Shown here: positions 34,062 to 43,250 of the stretch, piece by piece | Layout of the letters: each line of letters begins with the position of its first letter | Numbering within the stretch: the stretch's first letter is position 1 | Origin: Pelomonas sp. SE-A7 | GTDB lineage: Bacteria; Pseudomonadota; Gammaproteobacteria; Burkholderiales; Burkholderiaceae_C | NCBI RefSeq assembly: GCF_030345705.1 | Contig: NZ_JAUASW010000001.1 | Coordinates: 558,001 to 622,000, forward strand | DNA length: 64,000 nt | Reading direction: 5' to 3' | Translations under genes and position numbers: made by a program | Notes under the pieces: model-generated | What the model was told of the DNA's origin: nothing | Databases searched by the model: none | What the model saw: only the letters and a program-made list of their open reading frames with translations

Positions 34062-34910
34062 ATGAGTCCTGCGAATTTCCTGTTGTCCCGTTGGCTGCTC
34101 GGCGTCCTGCTGATGCTGTCGAGTCCGCTGGCCCTGGCCGACCTGGTGCTGTTTCCGACCCGCCTGGTCTTCGACGGCAACCAGCGCGCGGCCCAGGTCG
34201 AGCTGATGAACCAAGGCAAGTCGCCCGAGACCTACCGCCTCAGCCTGGTTAACCGCCGGATGGGCGAGAACGGCGAGTTCATCGCCATAGAGACGCCCGG
34301 CCCCGGCGAACAGTTCGCCGATGGACTGCTGCGTTATTCGCCGCGCCAGGTAACCCTCCCGCCCGGTGGCTCCCAGGTCGTGCGCCTGCAGCTGCGCAAG
34401 CCCGATGGGCTCGCGGCCGGCGAGTACCGCTCCCACCTGCAGATCGACCGGGTCGCGGAGGCCAGCGGCAGCAGCAGCGTGGAGGCCGTGGCCCAGCGCA
34501 GCGCCAAGGATGTGGGCATCGCGATCCAGGCCCTGGTCGGTGCCTCCATTCCGGTCATCGTGCGGCATGGCGCAACTCAGGCCTCGGTCTCGTTGTCCGA
34601 GCTCAGCCTGCTGACCGCCACGCCGGCCGCGCCTGGCGGCCAGCTGCAGTTGCAGATGAACCGCCAGGGCAATCGCTCGGTCTACGGCGACCTGCTGGTG
34701 GTGTTCACGACCACGGCTGGCGTCACCGTCGAGCTGGCCAAGGCCGGCGGTGTGGCCGTCTATGCGCCCAATGCGCTGCGCCGCGCCCGCCTGCCGCTGC
34801 AGCTGCCGGCCGGCACGGCCCTGCGCGGCGGCACGCTCAAGGTCAGCTATCGCGACCGCCCCGAGGCCGGCGGCAAGCTGCTGGCCGAAGCCAGCCTGGT
34901 CCTGCCCTGA
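34062..34910 (+). CDS. Periplasmic pilus-assembly chaperone (PapD-like)
   Basis: The 282-residue protein has a signal peptide (LLSRWLLGVLLMLSSPLALA) and an immunoglobulin-like N-terminal domain beginning DLVLFPTRLVFDGNQRAAQVEL, the usual opening of PapD/FimC chaperones, followed by a longer second domain. In chaperone-usher systems this protein holds subunits in the periplasm and delivers them to the usher, which is the next gene. The length is somewhat greater than the classical 230-250 residues. Confidence 0.82.
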   Translation: MSPANFLLSRWLLGVLLMLSSPLALADLVLFPTRLVFDGNQRAAQVELMNQGKSPETYRLSLVNRRMGENGEFIAIETPGPGEQFADGLLRYSPRQVTLPPGGSQVVRLQLRKPDGLAAGEYRSHLQIDRVAEASGSSSVEAVAQRSAKDVGIAIQALVGASIPVIVRHGATQASVSLSELSLLTATPAAPGGQLQLQMNRQGNRSVYGDLLVVFTTTAGVTVELAKAGGVAVYAPNALRRARLPLQLPAGTALRGGTLKVSYRDRPEAGGKLLAEASLVLP

Positions 34911-34937
34911 GGGGTGGCGGGGCCGGATTCATCCGAC

Positions 34938-37900
34938 ATGAAGCACGGCCGCCGCTATCTTTCTTCTGCTCTGCTGCTGGCCGTGCTGTGCCTGGCCGGC
35001 AACAAGGCCGAGGCGGCCACCAACAACAAGCCAAAGGCCAAGCCGCGCGCGGCCGTGCTGGCGCCGGTCCAGCTGCGTCCGCTGGCCGTACAGCTGGATG
35101 GCCTGCCGCTGGCCGCGCGGGTCGAGACCATCCAGGTCGGCTTCCAGGTGCTGCTGCCGCTGGGCGAGCTGTCGCGCCTGCTGGTGCTGGGCATCACGGT
35201 GCGACCCGAGCAGGGCGCTGCCGGCGGCTTTCTGCTGCAACCCGACCAGATGTTCGCGCTCAACCTGGCCGAGGGCCGGGTCAACATCGGCGGCCGCCAG
35301 CAGGTTTTCGATCCGCGCCTGGCGCAGGCCGTGGGCGGCGAGATCTTCGTCTCCAACCAGTTGCTGTCACGCTGGCTGCCGGTGGACATCGAGGCTGATC
35401 TGTCCCGGCGCGAGCTGCGCCTGAAGTCGCGCCAGCGCTTGCCGGTGCTGGCCAGGCTTGAGAAGGAATACGGCCCGGCGCCCAAGGCCGAGGCGGCACC
35501 GGCCGAACCGCCTCCACGGCCGGTACAGCGCAAGCAAAGCGAGCTGGAAGCCAGCCTGCTGGTGCTCGAGGTCTTGCTGGACGACCAGCTGCTGTCGGAC
35601 AGCTTCAGCGCCTTCCAGGACGAACGCCAGATCCTCCTGCCGCTGGGCGAGCTGACCCGGCTGCTGACCCTCGCCGTCAAAGTGCAGCCGGCCCAGGGCA
35701 GTGCCACCGGCATGGTGCTGAGCGAGGACCGGCCGTTCGCCCTCAACCTGGCCGAATCGCTGGTCAGCGTGGCCGGCCATGAGCAGGTCTTCGAACCGCG
35801 CCTGGCCACGGTTATCGGCGACGACATCTATGTCTCGACCCAGCTGCTGGCGCGCTGGCTGCCGGTAGATCTGCGGATCGATCTGCAGAGGCTGCAGCTG
35901 CGCATCAAGGCCCGCGAACGGCTGCCGCTGCAGGACAAGCTGGAGCGCGAGCGGCAGGCCGGCCGTCTGGCGGGACTGCAGGCCACGGTGCGGCCCGAGT
36001 ACCCGCTGCAACCCTCGCAACCGGGCCTGATTGGCGTGCCCTTCATTGACCAGTCGCTGGGTGCGGACGCGCGCTACGGCCGCGGCTCCCACAGCTTCCG
36101 CAAGGCCTACACGGCCTACCTGACCAGCGACCTGCTGGGCATGGAAGGCTCGGCCTATCTGCAGAAGACCAGCGCCAGCTCCAAGCCCGAGCTGCGCATG
36201 ACCCTGGGCCGCAACGACCCCGAGGCCGGACTGCTCGGCCCGCTGAAGGCCCGCTCGGTGGTGCTGGGCAACATCGTCGTGCCCAGTGTCCGCAACCTGA
36301 TGCTGGGCAGTCCCAAGGGTGCCGGCATCGCCCTCAGCAATCGCTCGCTGGACCAGCCGACCAGCTTCGACCGCCACAGCTTGCGCGGCGACCTGCCGCC
36401 CGGCTGGGACGTGACCCTGTACTACAACGATGCCCTGATCGCCTACCAGACGGCCCGGCCCGACGGCCAGTATTCGTTCGACGACCTGCCGCTGTCCTTC
36501 GGCGCCAACGAGTTCCGCCTGGTGTTCCATGGCCCGCTCGGCCAGCTGCGGGTCGAGCGCCAGAACTTCCTGCTGGACCAGGCGAGCACCAAGCCGGGCG
36601 AGCTGTTCTATTCGCTGGCCAGCCACCATGCGGACAACGGCGAGGTCCGCAACGTGGCGCAGGTGGACGTCGGGCTGACCAAGGGCCTGAGCGCCAATCT
36701 GGGCGCCGTCAGCCGGCCGCGGGCCGCCGGCCTGCAGCAGACCTATGGCCAGGTCGGCCTGCTGGGCTATTTGAGCTCGATGATCCTCAGCTCGCAGCTC
36801 TCGGCCATGCCGGGCGGCCAGCTGGCGGACCTGGGCTTGAAGACCCGGCTCGGCAGCTTCTCGCTCGACCTGAACCATCTGCAGCGCCGCGGGCGCTTCG
36901 ACAACGACGTCTTCTCTCCGCAAAGCCTGGGCCTGCGCCAGCGCCAGCAGCTGCGGACCAACGGCGTGGTCAAGACCAGCTGGCTGCCGACGCTGTCGCT
37001 GACGCTGGATGCCCAGCGCAGCCTGCCCAACAGTGGCCCGGCCGACTACCTGGTGGCCGGCCGCGTGGCGACCATGCTGCGCGGCACGGCGCTTTCCAAC
37101 TACCTGCGCTGGCAGCGCAGCCTGGGCACCGACAGCGTGGACGGCAGCCTCCAGCTCAGCCGCCGCGTTGCCAGCACCGGCCTCAACCTGCAGCTGGCCT
37201 ACACGCTGGAGCCCAGGAGCCATATCCAGGCGGTGGCCCTGAGCGCCGACCGCAACCTGGCCGAGGGCTACCAGATCACCGGCGGTCTGCTGCATGCACT
37301 GGATTCGCAGCTGACCCTGGTATCGGCCGGCCTGAGCAAGAACTTCGGCGAATTCGGCCTGGCCATCAGCGGCAGCTACTCCAGCCAGCATGAGCTGGCG
37401 GTGGGCGTGCAACTGTTCCTGGCCCTGGGCCGCGACCCGCGCAGCGGCAAGTGGAGCTTCGACGGCCTGCCGCTGGCCAGCACCGGCGCGGTGTCGGCGC
37501 GCGCCTTCGTGGACCGCAACATGAATGGCCGCCGCGACCCGGACGAGGAGCTGGTGCCCAATGCCGGCTTCATCATCAACGGCGGTGGCCGCCATCCGCG
37601 CCTGACCGATGCCGGCGGCGTGGCCTTTCTGAACCGCCTGCCCTCGGGCCGCTATGCCGACATAGCGCTGGACAGCGGCACGCTGGAGGATCCGCAGTGG
37701 AAGCCGCTGACGCCAGGCGTGCGTGTGCTGCCACGGCCGGGGCGGGTCGAGATGGTCGAGTTCCCCGTGATCTCGACCTCGGAGATCGAGGGCACGGTCT
37801 ACCTGGTCGATGCCCAGGGCAAGCGCCGCGTGATCGGCGATGCCCAGCTGGAGCTGATCAACGAGCAGGGCGAGCTGCTGGCTGCCACGACCAGCTCGGC

Positions 37901-38075
37901 CGACGGCTACTACCTGCTGCACCAGGTGGCGCCCGGCAGCCATCGCTTGCGCATTGCCCGCGATCAGGCGGCCAAGCTGGGGCTGGTGGGTGCGCTGGAG
38001 CGCCTGGTCGAGGTGCCCGTCGAAGGCACGTTCATCAACAGCGTGGACCTGGAGCTGAAGCTGGTGGGGCGCTGA
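34938..38075 (+). CDS. Outer-membrane usher-like protein with duplicated N-terminal domain
   Basis: The 1,045-residue protein has a signal peptide (residues 1-27). Two tandem copies of a roughly 125-residue domain follow (about 52-175 and 210-338). They share LPLGEL (73-78 and 234-239), FALNLAE and RWLPVD (145-150 and 306-311), offset by 161 residues. A long beta-barrel region of usher type follows (about 360-840, with a plug-like DVTLYYNDALIAYQTARPDG), and then C-terminal Ig/carboxypeptidase-like beta domains (RAFVDRNMNGRRDPDEELVP; EGTVYLVDAQGKRRVIGDAQ). It would export and anchor the pilin-like subunits. I start it at ATG 34938; a GTG at 34914 is less likely. Confidence 0.8.
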   Translation: MKHGRRYLSSALLLAVLCLAGNKAEAATNNKPKAKPRAAVLAPVQLRPLAVQLDGLPLAARVETIQVGFQVLLPLGELSRLLVLGITVRPEQGAAGGFLLQPDQMFALNLAEGRVNIGGRQQVFDPRLAQAVGGEIFVSNQLLSRWLPVDIEADLSRRELRLKSRQRLPVLARLEKEYGPAPKAEAAPAEPPPRPVQRKQSELEASLLVLEVLLDDQLLSDSFSAFQDERQILLPLGELTRLLTLAVKVQPAQGSATGMVLSEDRPFALNLAESLVSVAGHEQVFEPRLATVIGDDIYVSTQLLARWLPVDLRIDLQRLQLRIKARERLPLQDKLERERQAGRLAGLQATVRPEYPLQPSQPGLIGVPFIDQSLGADARYGRGSHSFRKAYTAYLTSDLLGMEGSAYLQKTSASSKPELRMTLGRNDPEAGLLGPLKARSVVLGNIVVPSVRNLMLGSPKGAGIALSNRSLDQPTSFDRHSLRGDLPPGWDVTLYYNDALIAYQTARPDGQYSFDDLPLSFGANEFRLVFHGPLGQLRVERQNFLLDQASTKPGELFYSLASHHADNGEVRNVAQVDVGLTKGLSANLGAVSRPRAAGLQQTYGQVGLLGYLSSMILSSQLSAMPGGQLADLGLKTRLGSFSLDLNHLQRRGRFDNDVFSPQSLGLRQRQQLRTNGVVKTSWLPTLSLTLDAQRSLPNSGPADYLVAGRVATMLRGTALSNYLRWQRSLGTDSVDGSLQLSRRVASTGLNLQLAYTLEPRSHIQAVALSADRNLAEGYQITGGLLHALDSQLTLVSAGLSKNFGEFGLAISGSYSSQHELAVGVQLFLALGRDPRSGKWSFDGLPLASTGAVSARAFVDRNMNGRRDPDEELVPNAGFIINGGGRHPRLTDAGGVAFLNRLPSGRYADIALDSGTLEDPQWKPLTPGVRVLPRPGRVEMVEFPVISTSEIEGTVYLVDAQGKRRVIGDAQLELINEQGELLAATTSSADGYYLLHQVAPGSHRLRIARDQAAKLGLVGALERLVEVPVEGTFINSVDLELKLVGR

Positions 38076-38080
38076 AGGCT

Positions 38081-39010
38081 TCAGCCGGCCCGACCACCGT
38101 AGACCAGGCGCGCGGCGGCCAGGTCTTCCAGCGCGGTGCCGACCGACTTGAACAGGGTTCGCCGGCCGGGCCGGTGGGCCTCGCCCGGGCCGAGCCGGCA
38201 GAGGTCGGCGAGGTCTCCGCGCCTGGCGTCAAGCAGCAAGCAGCCTTCGGCCTGCGGCAGCAGCAGGTCGCCGCTCTTGCGCAGGGCCTCGTCGGTGTCG
38301 ACCCAGAGATCGGCACCGCTCACCGCGGCGGAATCGGCCTCGCGCATCTCGGGCGTGAAGCCGCCCATCAGGTCCAGGTGGCTGCCCTCGGCCAGCCAGG
38401 CGCCGCGTATCAAGGGCTCGCGGCTCAGCGTGGCGCAGCTGACGATGTCGGCCTGGCGGACCGCGGCTTCGAGATCGGCGGCTGCGGAAATCGGCAACCC
38501 CAAGCGGCGCAGCTGCGATGCCAGCGACTCGGCCGCCTCGGCCCGCCGCGACCAGACCAGGATGCGCTCGATGCCGGGGAGGGCGGTGCTGTAGGCCTCG
38601 GGCAGCAAGCTGGCGACCCGGCCGCTGCCCACTACCAGCAGGGTCCGAGCCTGTGGCGATGCCAGGCGCGAGGCGGCCAGCGCCGAGGCAGCGGCCGTGC
38701 GCCGCGAGGTGATCTCGTTGCCGTCCATCAGGGCCAGTGGCTGGCCGGTGGCCGCATCGAACAAGCTGTAGCTGGAGTACAGGCCCGGCAGGTCACGACC
38801 TGCATTGCCCGGCGCGATGCTGACCGTCTTGATGCCCAGCAAGCCGTCGGCCTGCCAGGCCGGCATGATCAAGAGCGTCAGGTCTTGCCCGACCGCATGC
38901 TGGTGGCGAAGCGGCACCTCGCAGCCCTCGATGAACTGCTGGCGCAGTGCCTCGATCAGGGCCGCGAAGGGCAGGGCGGCGCGCGTGGCCTCGGCGTCGA
39001 AATGCCGCAT
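38081..39010 (-). CDS. Ornithine cyclodeaminase / mu-crystallin family protein
   Basis: The 309-residue NAD(P)-binding protein has the family's N-terminal substrate segment (LRHQHAVGQDLTLLIMPAW) and a Rossmann motif in LLVVGSGRVASLLPEAY. The VSCATLSREPLI and GSHLDLMGGFTPEMREAD segments are typical of the group. Members include ornithine cyclodeaminase, alanine dehydrogenase and imine reductases. It stands on the opposite strand to the usher and is convergent with it by 5 bases. Its relation to the glycan genes is unclear. Confidence 0.88.
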   Translation of the reverse strand: MRHFDAEATRAALPFAALIEALRQQFIEGCEVPLRHQHAVGQDLTLLIMPAWQADGLLGIKTVSIAPGNAGRDLPGLYSSYSLFDAATGQPLALMDGNEITSRRTAAASALAASRLASPQARTLLVVGSGRVASLLPEAYSTALPGIERILVWSRRAEAAESLASQLRRLGLPISAAADLEAAVRQADIVSCATLSREPLIRGAWLAEGSHLDLMGGFTPEMREADSAAVSGADLWVDTDEALRKSGDLLLPQAEGCLLLDARRGDLADLCRLGPGEAHRPGRRTLFKSVGTALEDLAAARLVYGGRAG

Positions 39011-39023
39011 GGCCGTCAGCCGG

Positions 39024-39824
39024 CTAGAACCACTCGATGGGCAGGCTCAGGCCCACGCCGGTCAGCAGTGCCTGGCGCTGCGCCTTCAGCTCGGGCGTGG
39101 GCGCCGGCCAACGCCGGTAGGTGTAGAGGAAGTCGAGGATGACCAGGCTGTTGTTCGAGTTCTCGGCCGTGCCACGGCGGGTGCCGGGGTTGACGTAGTC
39201 CTTGTGCATCACCACGCCGCCGCCCGGGTAGTAGCGCGGCAGGGCCCGCTCGCAGACGGCGACCAGGAACTCCCAGTCCTCCAGCGAAGCCATGTGGGCA
39301 TCGAAGCGGATGCCTTCCAGCAGCGAGCGCCGGTAGGCCAGCGCATGGTTGGGAATGAAGTTCTTGACCCAGAGCTGCTGCACGTCCTGCGCGCCGAAGG
39401 CCAATTGCTGGCGCGACAGCGGCGGCATGCCGGGCTGGGTGCGATCCTCGGTGACCACGGCGCAGTCGGTGAACAGCACCGGTGAGCCGCCGGCCTGGAT
39501 GGCGGCATGCAGCGTCGCCAGGTGGTGGGGCTCGAAGCTGTCGTCGTCGTCCAGGAACACGATCCACTCGCCGCGGGCGAGGTCCAGGGCCGCGTTGCGG
39601 CTGGCGGCCGGGCCGGGCTTGCCGTCGCGCTTGAAGAAGCGGTCCTGCGGCCGCAGCAACTCGGCGGCGGCCTGGGCGCTGGCCGCATCCCAGGCGTCGG
39701 CCACGACGATGATCTCGAAGTCCTGGAAGCCTTGACCGAGCAGGGAGCCCAGCGAACGACGCAGCAGGGCAGGGCGCAGGTGGGTCGGAGTCAGGATGCT
39801 GAAGAAAGGCCGGTCGGCTGCCAT
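39024..39824 (-). CDS. Family 2 glycosyltransferase
   Basis: The 266-residue GT-A fold enzyme opens with FFSILTPTHLRPALLRRSLG. It has the donor-binding acidic run VFLDDDDSFEPHH, and the acceptor-side LEDWEF segment of GT2 proteins. I start it at ATG 39824, because GGAGGA lies 7 bases upstream; ATG 39839 adds 5 residues and has no such site. It is the first gene of the glycan block on the minus strand and lies 13 bases upstream of the ornithine-cyclodeaminase-like gene. Sugar and acceptor are unknown. Confidence 0.87.
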   Translation of the reverse strand: MAADRPFFSILTPTHLRPALLRRSLGSLLGQGFQDFEIIVVADAWDAASAQAAAELLRPQDRFFKRDGKPGPAASRNAALDLARGEWIVFLDDDDSFEPHHLATLHAAIQAGGSPVLFTDCAVVTEDRTQPGMPPLSRQQLAFGAQDVQQLWVKNFIPNHALAYRRSLLEGIRFDAHMASLEDWEFLVAVCERALPRYYPGGGVVMHKDYVNPGTRRGTAENSNNSLVILDFLYTYRRWPAPTPELKAQRQALLTGVGLSLPIEWF

Positions 39825-39970
39825 GCAGGGTTCCTCCATCGATTGGCCGCATCGTAGCCGCGCCCGGCTCTGCTCAAAGGGCCGATTTGCGGGTGAACCC
39901 GGGGCTCGGAAACGCCGAACTGGGCTTGTGCGCCCGCCTACTTGAGCTCATTGGGAGCGGGGCAGACCTC

Positions 39971-39976
39971 TATCAT
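39971..39976 (+). promoter_or_regulatory. Possible -10 element before the plus-strand glycan operon
   Basis: TATCAT lies 43 bases before the glycosyltransferase start at 40019. It is in the 194-base divergent gap that also separates the minus-strand glycosyltransferase. TTGAGC (39942-39947) and TTGGGA (39951-39956) are nearby, but at 23- and 14-bp spacing, so the promoter call is weak. Confidence 0.25.
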
Positions 39977-40018
39977 CCCGAGATCCAAAGATCTGCCCTT
40001 GCTGCCGAGTTCCTGCCC

Positions 40019-40912
40019 ATGCCCTTGATCTCGATCGTGATGCCGGTGCGCAATGGCGCAGCCACGCTGGCCGAGACGCTGGACAGCCTGGCCGTGCAGA
40101 GCTTCCGGGATTTCGAACTGGTCCTGGTGAACGACGGTTCGACCGACGAGACCGCCCGCATTGCCGAGGGCCATGCCCACCGCCTGCCGGCCCTGCGCGT
40201 CGTCACGCATGAGAGTTCGCAAGGCGTCGCGCGCTCGATCAACGACGGCCTCGCGGCCGGCGACTCCGAGTTCGTCGCCCGGCTCGATGCGGACGACCTG
40301 GCCCAGCCGCAGCGCCTGGAGCGCCAACTGGCATTCCTGCAGGCCCACGCGGGGGTCGGGGTCTGCGGCAGCCACATGCAGGTGTTCTCGACCGAGGAGC
40401 CGCAGCAACGCTTTGTGCTGGCCCACCCGACGAGCAGCCCGGCCATCCGCACGGCCCTGTTGCAGCGTTGCGCCATCGCCCACCCCTCGGTGATGTGCCG
40501 GCGCCAGGTCTTCGAGCAGGTCGGCGTCTACGACGTGCGCTTCGACTTTGCGGAGGACTACGAGCTTTGGTGCCGGGCCAGCCTGCTGGGCATCCAGTTC
40601 GCCAACATTCCCGAGACCCTGACCTGGTACCGCAAGCATGCCGGGCAGGTCAGCCGCCAGAAGGCCCAGCTGCAGTTCGAGCGCGATGTGCAGATCAAGA
40701 TCCGCTACATGGCCGCCTTCCTGCAGGGCGAGGCACCCGGCCTGCTGCCGCAGTTCCTGGCCTTGCAGACCCAGTTCCCCTCGCGCGAACTGGCTTTGGC
40801 CGTGCTGCAGCAATGCGGCCCGACCATGACCCGGTTGGCGCGCTTCGTGCCCGACGCGGACGAGTACGCCAGCATGGTGACCGGCGCGCTGCTGCGTCAC
40901 CTGGCTGCCTGA
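40019..40912 (+). CDS. Family 2 glycosyltransferase
   Basis: The 297-residue GT2 enzyme begins MPLISIVMPVRNGAATLAET. It has the nucleotide-binding FELVLVNDGSTDET segment, the DxD-like ARLDADDLAQPQRL, and the C-terminal FAEDYELWCR that usually holds the catalytic base. The ATG at 40019 is where GT2 similarity begins; an in-frame extension to 39887 lies in the promoter region. It is the first of a run of same-strand glycan genes with short gaps. Confidence 0.9.
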   Translation: MPLISIVMPVRNGAATLAETLDSLAVQSFRDFELVLVNDGSTDETARIAEGHAHRLPALRVVTHESSQGVARSINDGLAAGDSEFVARLDADDLAQPQRLERQLAFLQAHAGVGVCGSHMQVFSTEEPQQRFVLAHPTSSPAIRTALLQRCAIAHPSVMCRRQVFEQVGVYDVRFDFAEDYELWCRASLLGIQFANIPETLTWYRKHAGQVSRQKAQLQFERDVQIKIRYMAAFLQGEAPGLLPQFLALQTQFPSRELALAVLQQCGPTMTRLARFVPDADEYASMVTGALLRHLAA

Positions 40913-40925
40913 CCCGGAGATTCTG

Positions 40926-41816
40926 ATGTCGGCCAAGCCCGTCGTACTCAACTATGCCAAGGGAGGACTGGGCAACCAGCTGTTCCAGCATGTGTTCGCC
41001 AGGAGCCTGGCCCGGCGCCTGGGCGTGGAGATGCTGACCGACATCAGCTATTTCGGCCATGACCCCTATGGCTTCAAGGCCGGCATCTGGAACCTGCAGC
41101 CGGGTGCCAGGAGCGGGCTTCTGTCCGAGCTTGCCGGACCCGGCGCCTATGCGCTGAAAGAGGGGCAGATCCAGTCGGTCGAGCAGGTGCAGCAGTTGCC
41201 GCCGGATGCTCGCGTGCTGGTCCTGGAGGGCTACTGGCAGAGCGAACGATTCTTTGACGCCGACATCGCGCGCGAGACCCATGCGCAACTGGCTGCACAG
41301 GTGGCACCGACGGTGGATTCGGCCCTGCTCGAACGCCTGCGCTCGAGTCCCGCCGCCGTGGCCGTGCATCTGCGGCGGCGCGACTACGGTCATATGGGGC
41401 TGTGCCGGCCCGCCTACTACGCGGCGGCCCTGCAGCTGATTGCCCAGGCCCATCCCGGGCTCGAGCTTTTCGTGTTCACCGACGAGCCCAACTATTCGCG
41501 TCACCTGCTGAACCAGCTCGGCTACCGCTATCAGATGGTGGCCAGCGGCGACGATCGCAGCGACCTGTACCTGATGTCGCTGTGCCGCCACTTCGTCATC
41601 TCGAACTCGAGCTATTCCTGGTGGGCGGCCTGGTTCGGCGAGCCACAGGGCGGGAGCATCTTCTGCCCGCAGGAGTGGGTGACCATCGATGCAACACTCT
41701 CGCCCTGTCCGCCGCGCTGGCAGGCCCTGCGGGGCGCCGTGCAGGCTTTCGACCTGCCGCTGCGGGAGGTCGAGGCCTTGATGGCGACAGCCGGGAGCAG
41801 GGCGGGAGCGGCATGA
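40926..41816 (+). CDS. GT11-family glycosyltransferase (alpha-1,2-fucosyltransferase-like)
   Basis: The 296-residue protein carries the GT11 signatures: GGLGNQLFQH (residues 13-22) near the N-terminus, HLRRRDY (about 148-154) where the arginines bind GDP-fucose, and SNSSYSWWAAWFG (from residue 226). Family members transfer L-fucose from GDP-fucose to galactose, or a related 6-deoxysugar. The start of gmd, the first step to GDP-fucose, is at the end of this window. It lies 13 bases after the previous glycosyltransferase. Confidence 0.9.
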   Translation: MSAKPVVLNYAKGGLGNQLFQHVFARSLARRLGVEMLTDISYFGHDPYGFKAGIWNLQPGARSGLLSELAGPGAYALKEGQIQSVEQVQQLPPDARVLVLEGYWQSERFFDADIARETHAQLAAQVAPTVDSALLERLRSSPAAVAVHLRRRDYGHMGLCRPAYYAAALQLIAQAHPGLELFVFTDEPNYSRHLLNQLGYRYQMVASGDDRSDLYLMSLCRHFVISNSSYSWWAAWFGEPQGGSIFCPQEWVTIDATLSPCPPRWQALRGAVQAFDLPLREVEALMATAGSRAGAA

Positions 41817-41843
41817 AGAAGCAGGACTGCGGGAGACAGCACC

Positions 41844-43241
41844 ATGGCGGCTGAATTGAAGGACTACTCGGTCAGCATCGTTGTTCCCACCTACGAATAC
41901 GGGGGCAAGGCCTGCGCATTGCTCGATCAGTGCCTGGGCAGTGTCGAGGCCCAGACCTACCGGAACTTCGAGGTGGTGGTCATCGACCATTCCAAGGACA
42001 GCGTCATCGAGGACTACCTGGCGCGCTGGAGTTTTCCGGTGCGCTACCGGCGCAACGAGCGTGGGCGGGGCAACAGCTCGGTCAACATGAACGACGGCAT
42101 GGCGGAGGCCACCGGCGAGATCATCAAGATCATGCACATGGACGACTGGTTCTGCGACCCGCAGGCGCTGCAGAAGATGGTCGACGGCTTGCGCGCCAAC
42201 CCGACTTGTTCCTGGGGCGGCTTCGGCTTCAACCACTACTACGAGAACGAGCGCGCGACCACGCGCTACATCAAGCCGCACATCAATGGCGAGCTGCGCA
42301 CCCTGATCGGTTGCCCGTCGGTGTCCTTCTTCGTCAACAACCGGGCGCAGCCGGACCGCTTTGACGAGTCGCTGATCGTCATCAACGATTCGGACATGCA
42401 CATCCGGCTCGGCCAGAAATATGGCGAGCCGCTGCTCATCGAGGACTGCTGCGTCACCATCCGCATGCATTCCATGCAGGTGTCGAGCAACGTCTCGGAC
42501 GAGCGCCGGCTGAACGAGATCAGCTATTTCCGCAGGAAGAATTTCGAGGAGTATCGAATGGACGAATTGACCCGCCTGGCCAATCTGTATGCGTCGGACA
42601 AGGGGACGGTCGCGCCCAGCGAAGGGCACCATGGCCCGCGCCTGCATTTCACGACCGTCTACGGCCGCTACTTCGAGGCGCTGCGAGACAAGCCGATCAC
42701 GCTGCTCGAGATCGGCGTGGGCAGCGGCCCCTCGCTGAAGATGTGGTACGACTATTTTCCGAACGCGCGCATCCATGCCATCGACGTCGTGCCGCAGAAA
42801 CAGCATGACAACGACCGCGTGACCACCCATCTCTGCGACCAGTCGGACCGCGTGGCGCTGGCCAAGCTGATGCAGCAGATCGGCCCGCTGGACCTGCTGA
42901 TCGACGACGGCTCGCACGTGGTGATGCACCAGCAGGTCAGCCTGGGCGCCCTGTTTCCCTACATGAAGCCCGGCGCCCAGTACTGGATCGAGGACCTGCA
43001 CACCTCCGACCGATCGGTCTGGAACGGCAAGACGCTTTATGGCTACGACATGACGGTGGCCGAAGGCGAGTCGACGGTGGAGCTGGTCGAGCAATTCATG
43101 GGCAGCGGCAAGTTCGACAGCGCCTTCCTGACCCGCAAGGAGAACGAGGCGCTGACGGCCAGCGTGGCCAGCGCCCAGCTGTTCGACCTGCCGGCCACGA
43201 GCTGGGGGTTCAACAAGCTGGCCCTGCTGCTCAAGAAATGA
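41844..43241 (+). CDS. Fusion protein: family 2 glycosyltransferase + SAM-dependent methyltransferase
   Basis: The 465-residue protein joins two enzymes. Residues 1 to about 225 are a GT2 domain (SIVVPTYEYGGKACALLDQC, KIMHMDDWFCDPQ). Residues 239-465 are a class I methyltransferase of the cephalosporin-hydroxylase/rhamnosyl O-methyltransferase-like type (LANLYASDKGT, the SAM loop LLEIGVGSGPSLKMW, LLIDDGSHV, YWIEDLHTSD). Such fusions could add a sugar and methylate it in the same glycan. An internal ATG with a good ribosome site lies at the domain junction (42558). It follows the GT11 gene by 27 bases. Confidence 0.88.
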   Translation: MAAELKDYSVSIVVPTYEYGGKACALLDQCLGSVEAQTYRNFEVVVIDHSKDSVIEDYLARWSFPVRYRRNERGRGNSSVNMNDGMAEATGEIIKIMHMDDWFCDPQALQKMVDGLRANPTCSWGGFGFNHYYENERATTRYIKPHINGELRTLIGCPSVSFFVNNRAQPDRFDESLIVINDSDMHIRLGQKYGEPLLIEDCCVTIRMHSMQVSSNVSDERRLNEISYFRRKNFEEYRMDELTRLANLYASDKGTVAPSEGHHGPRLHFTTVYGRYFEALRDKPITLLEIGVGSGPSLKMWYDYFPNARIHAIDVVPQKQHDNDRVTTHLCDQSDRVALAKLMQQIGPLDLLIDDGSHVVMHQQVSLGALFPYMKPGAQYWIEDLHTSDRSVWNGKTLYGYDMTVAEGESTVELVEQFMGSGKFDSAFLTRKENEALTASVASAQLFDLPATSWGFNKLALLLKK

Positions 43242-43250
43242 GGTCGGAGC

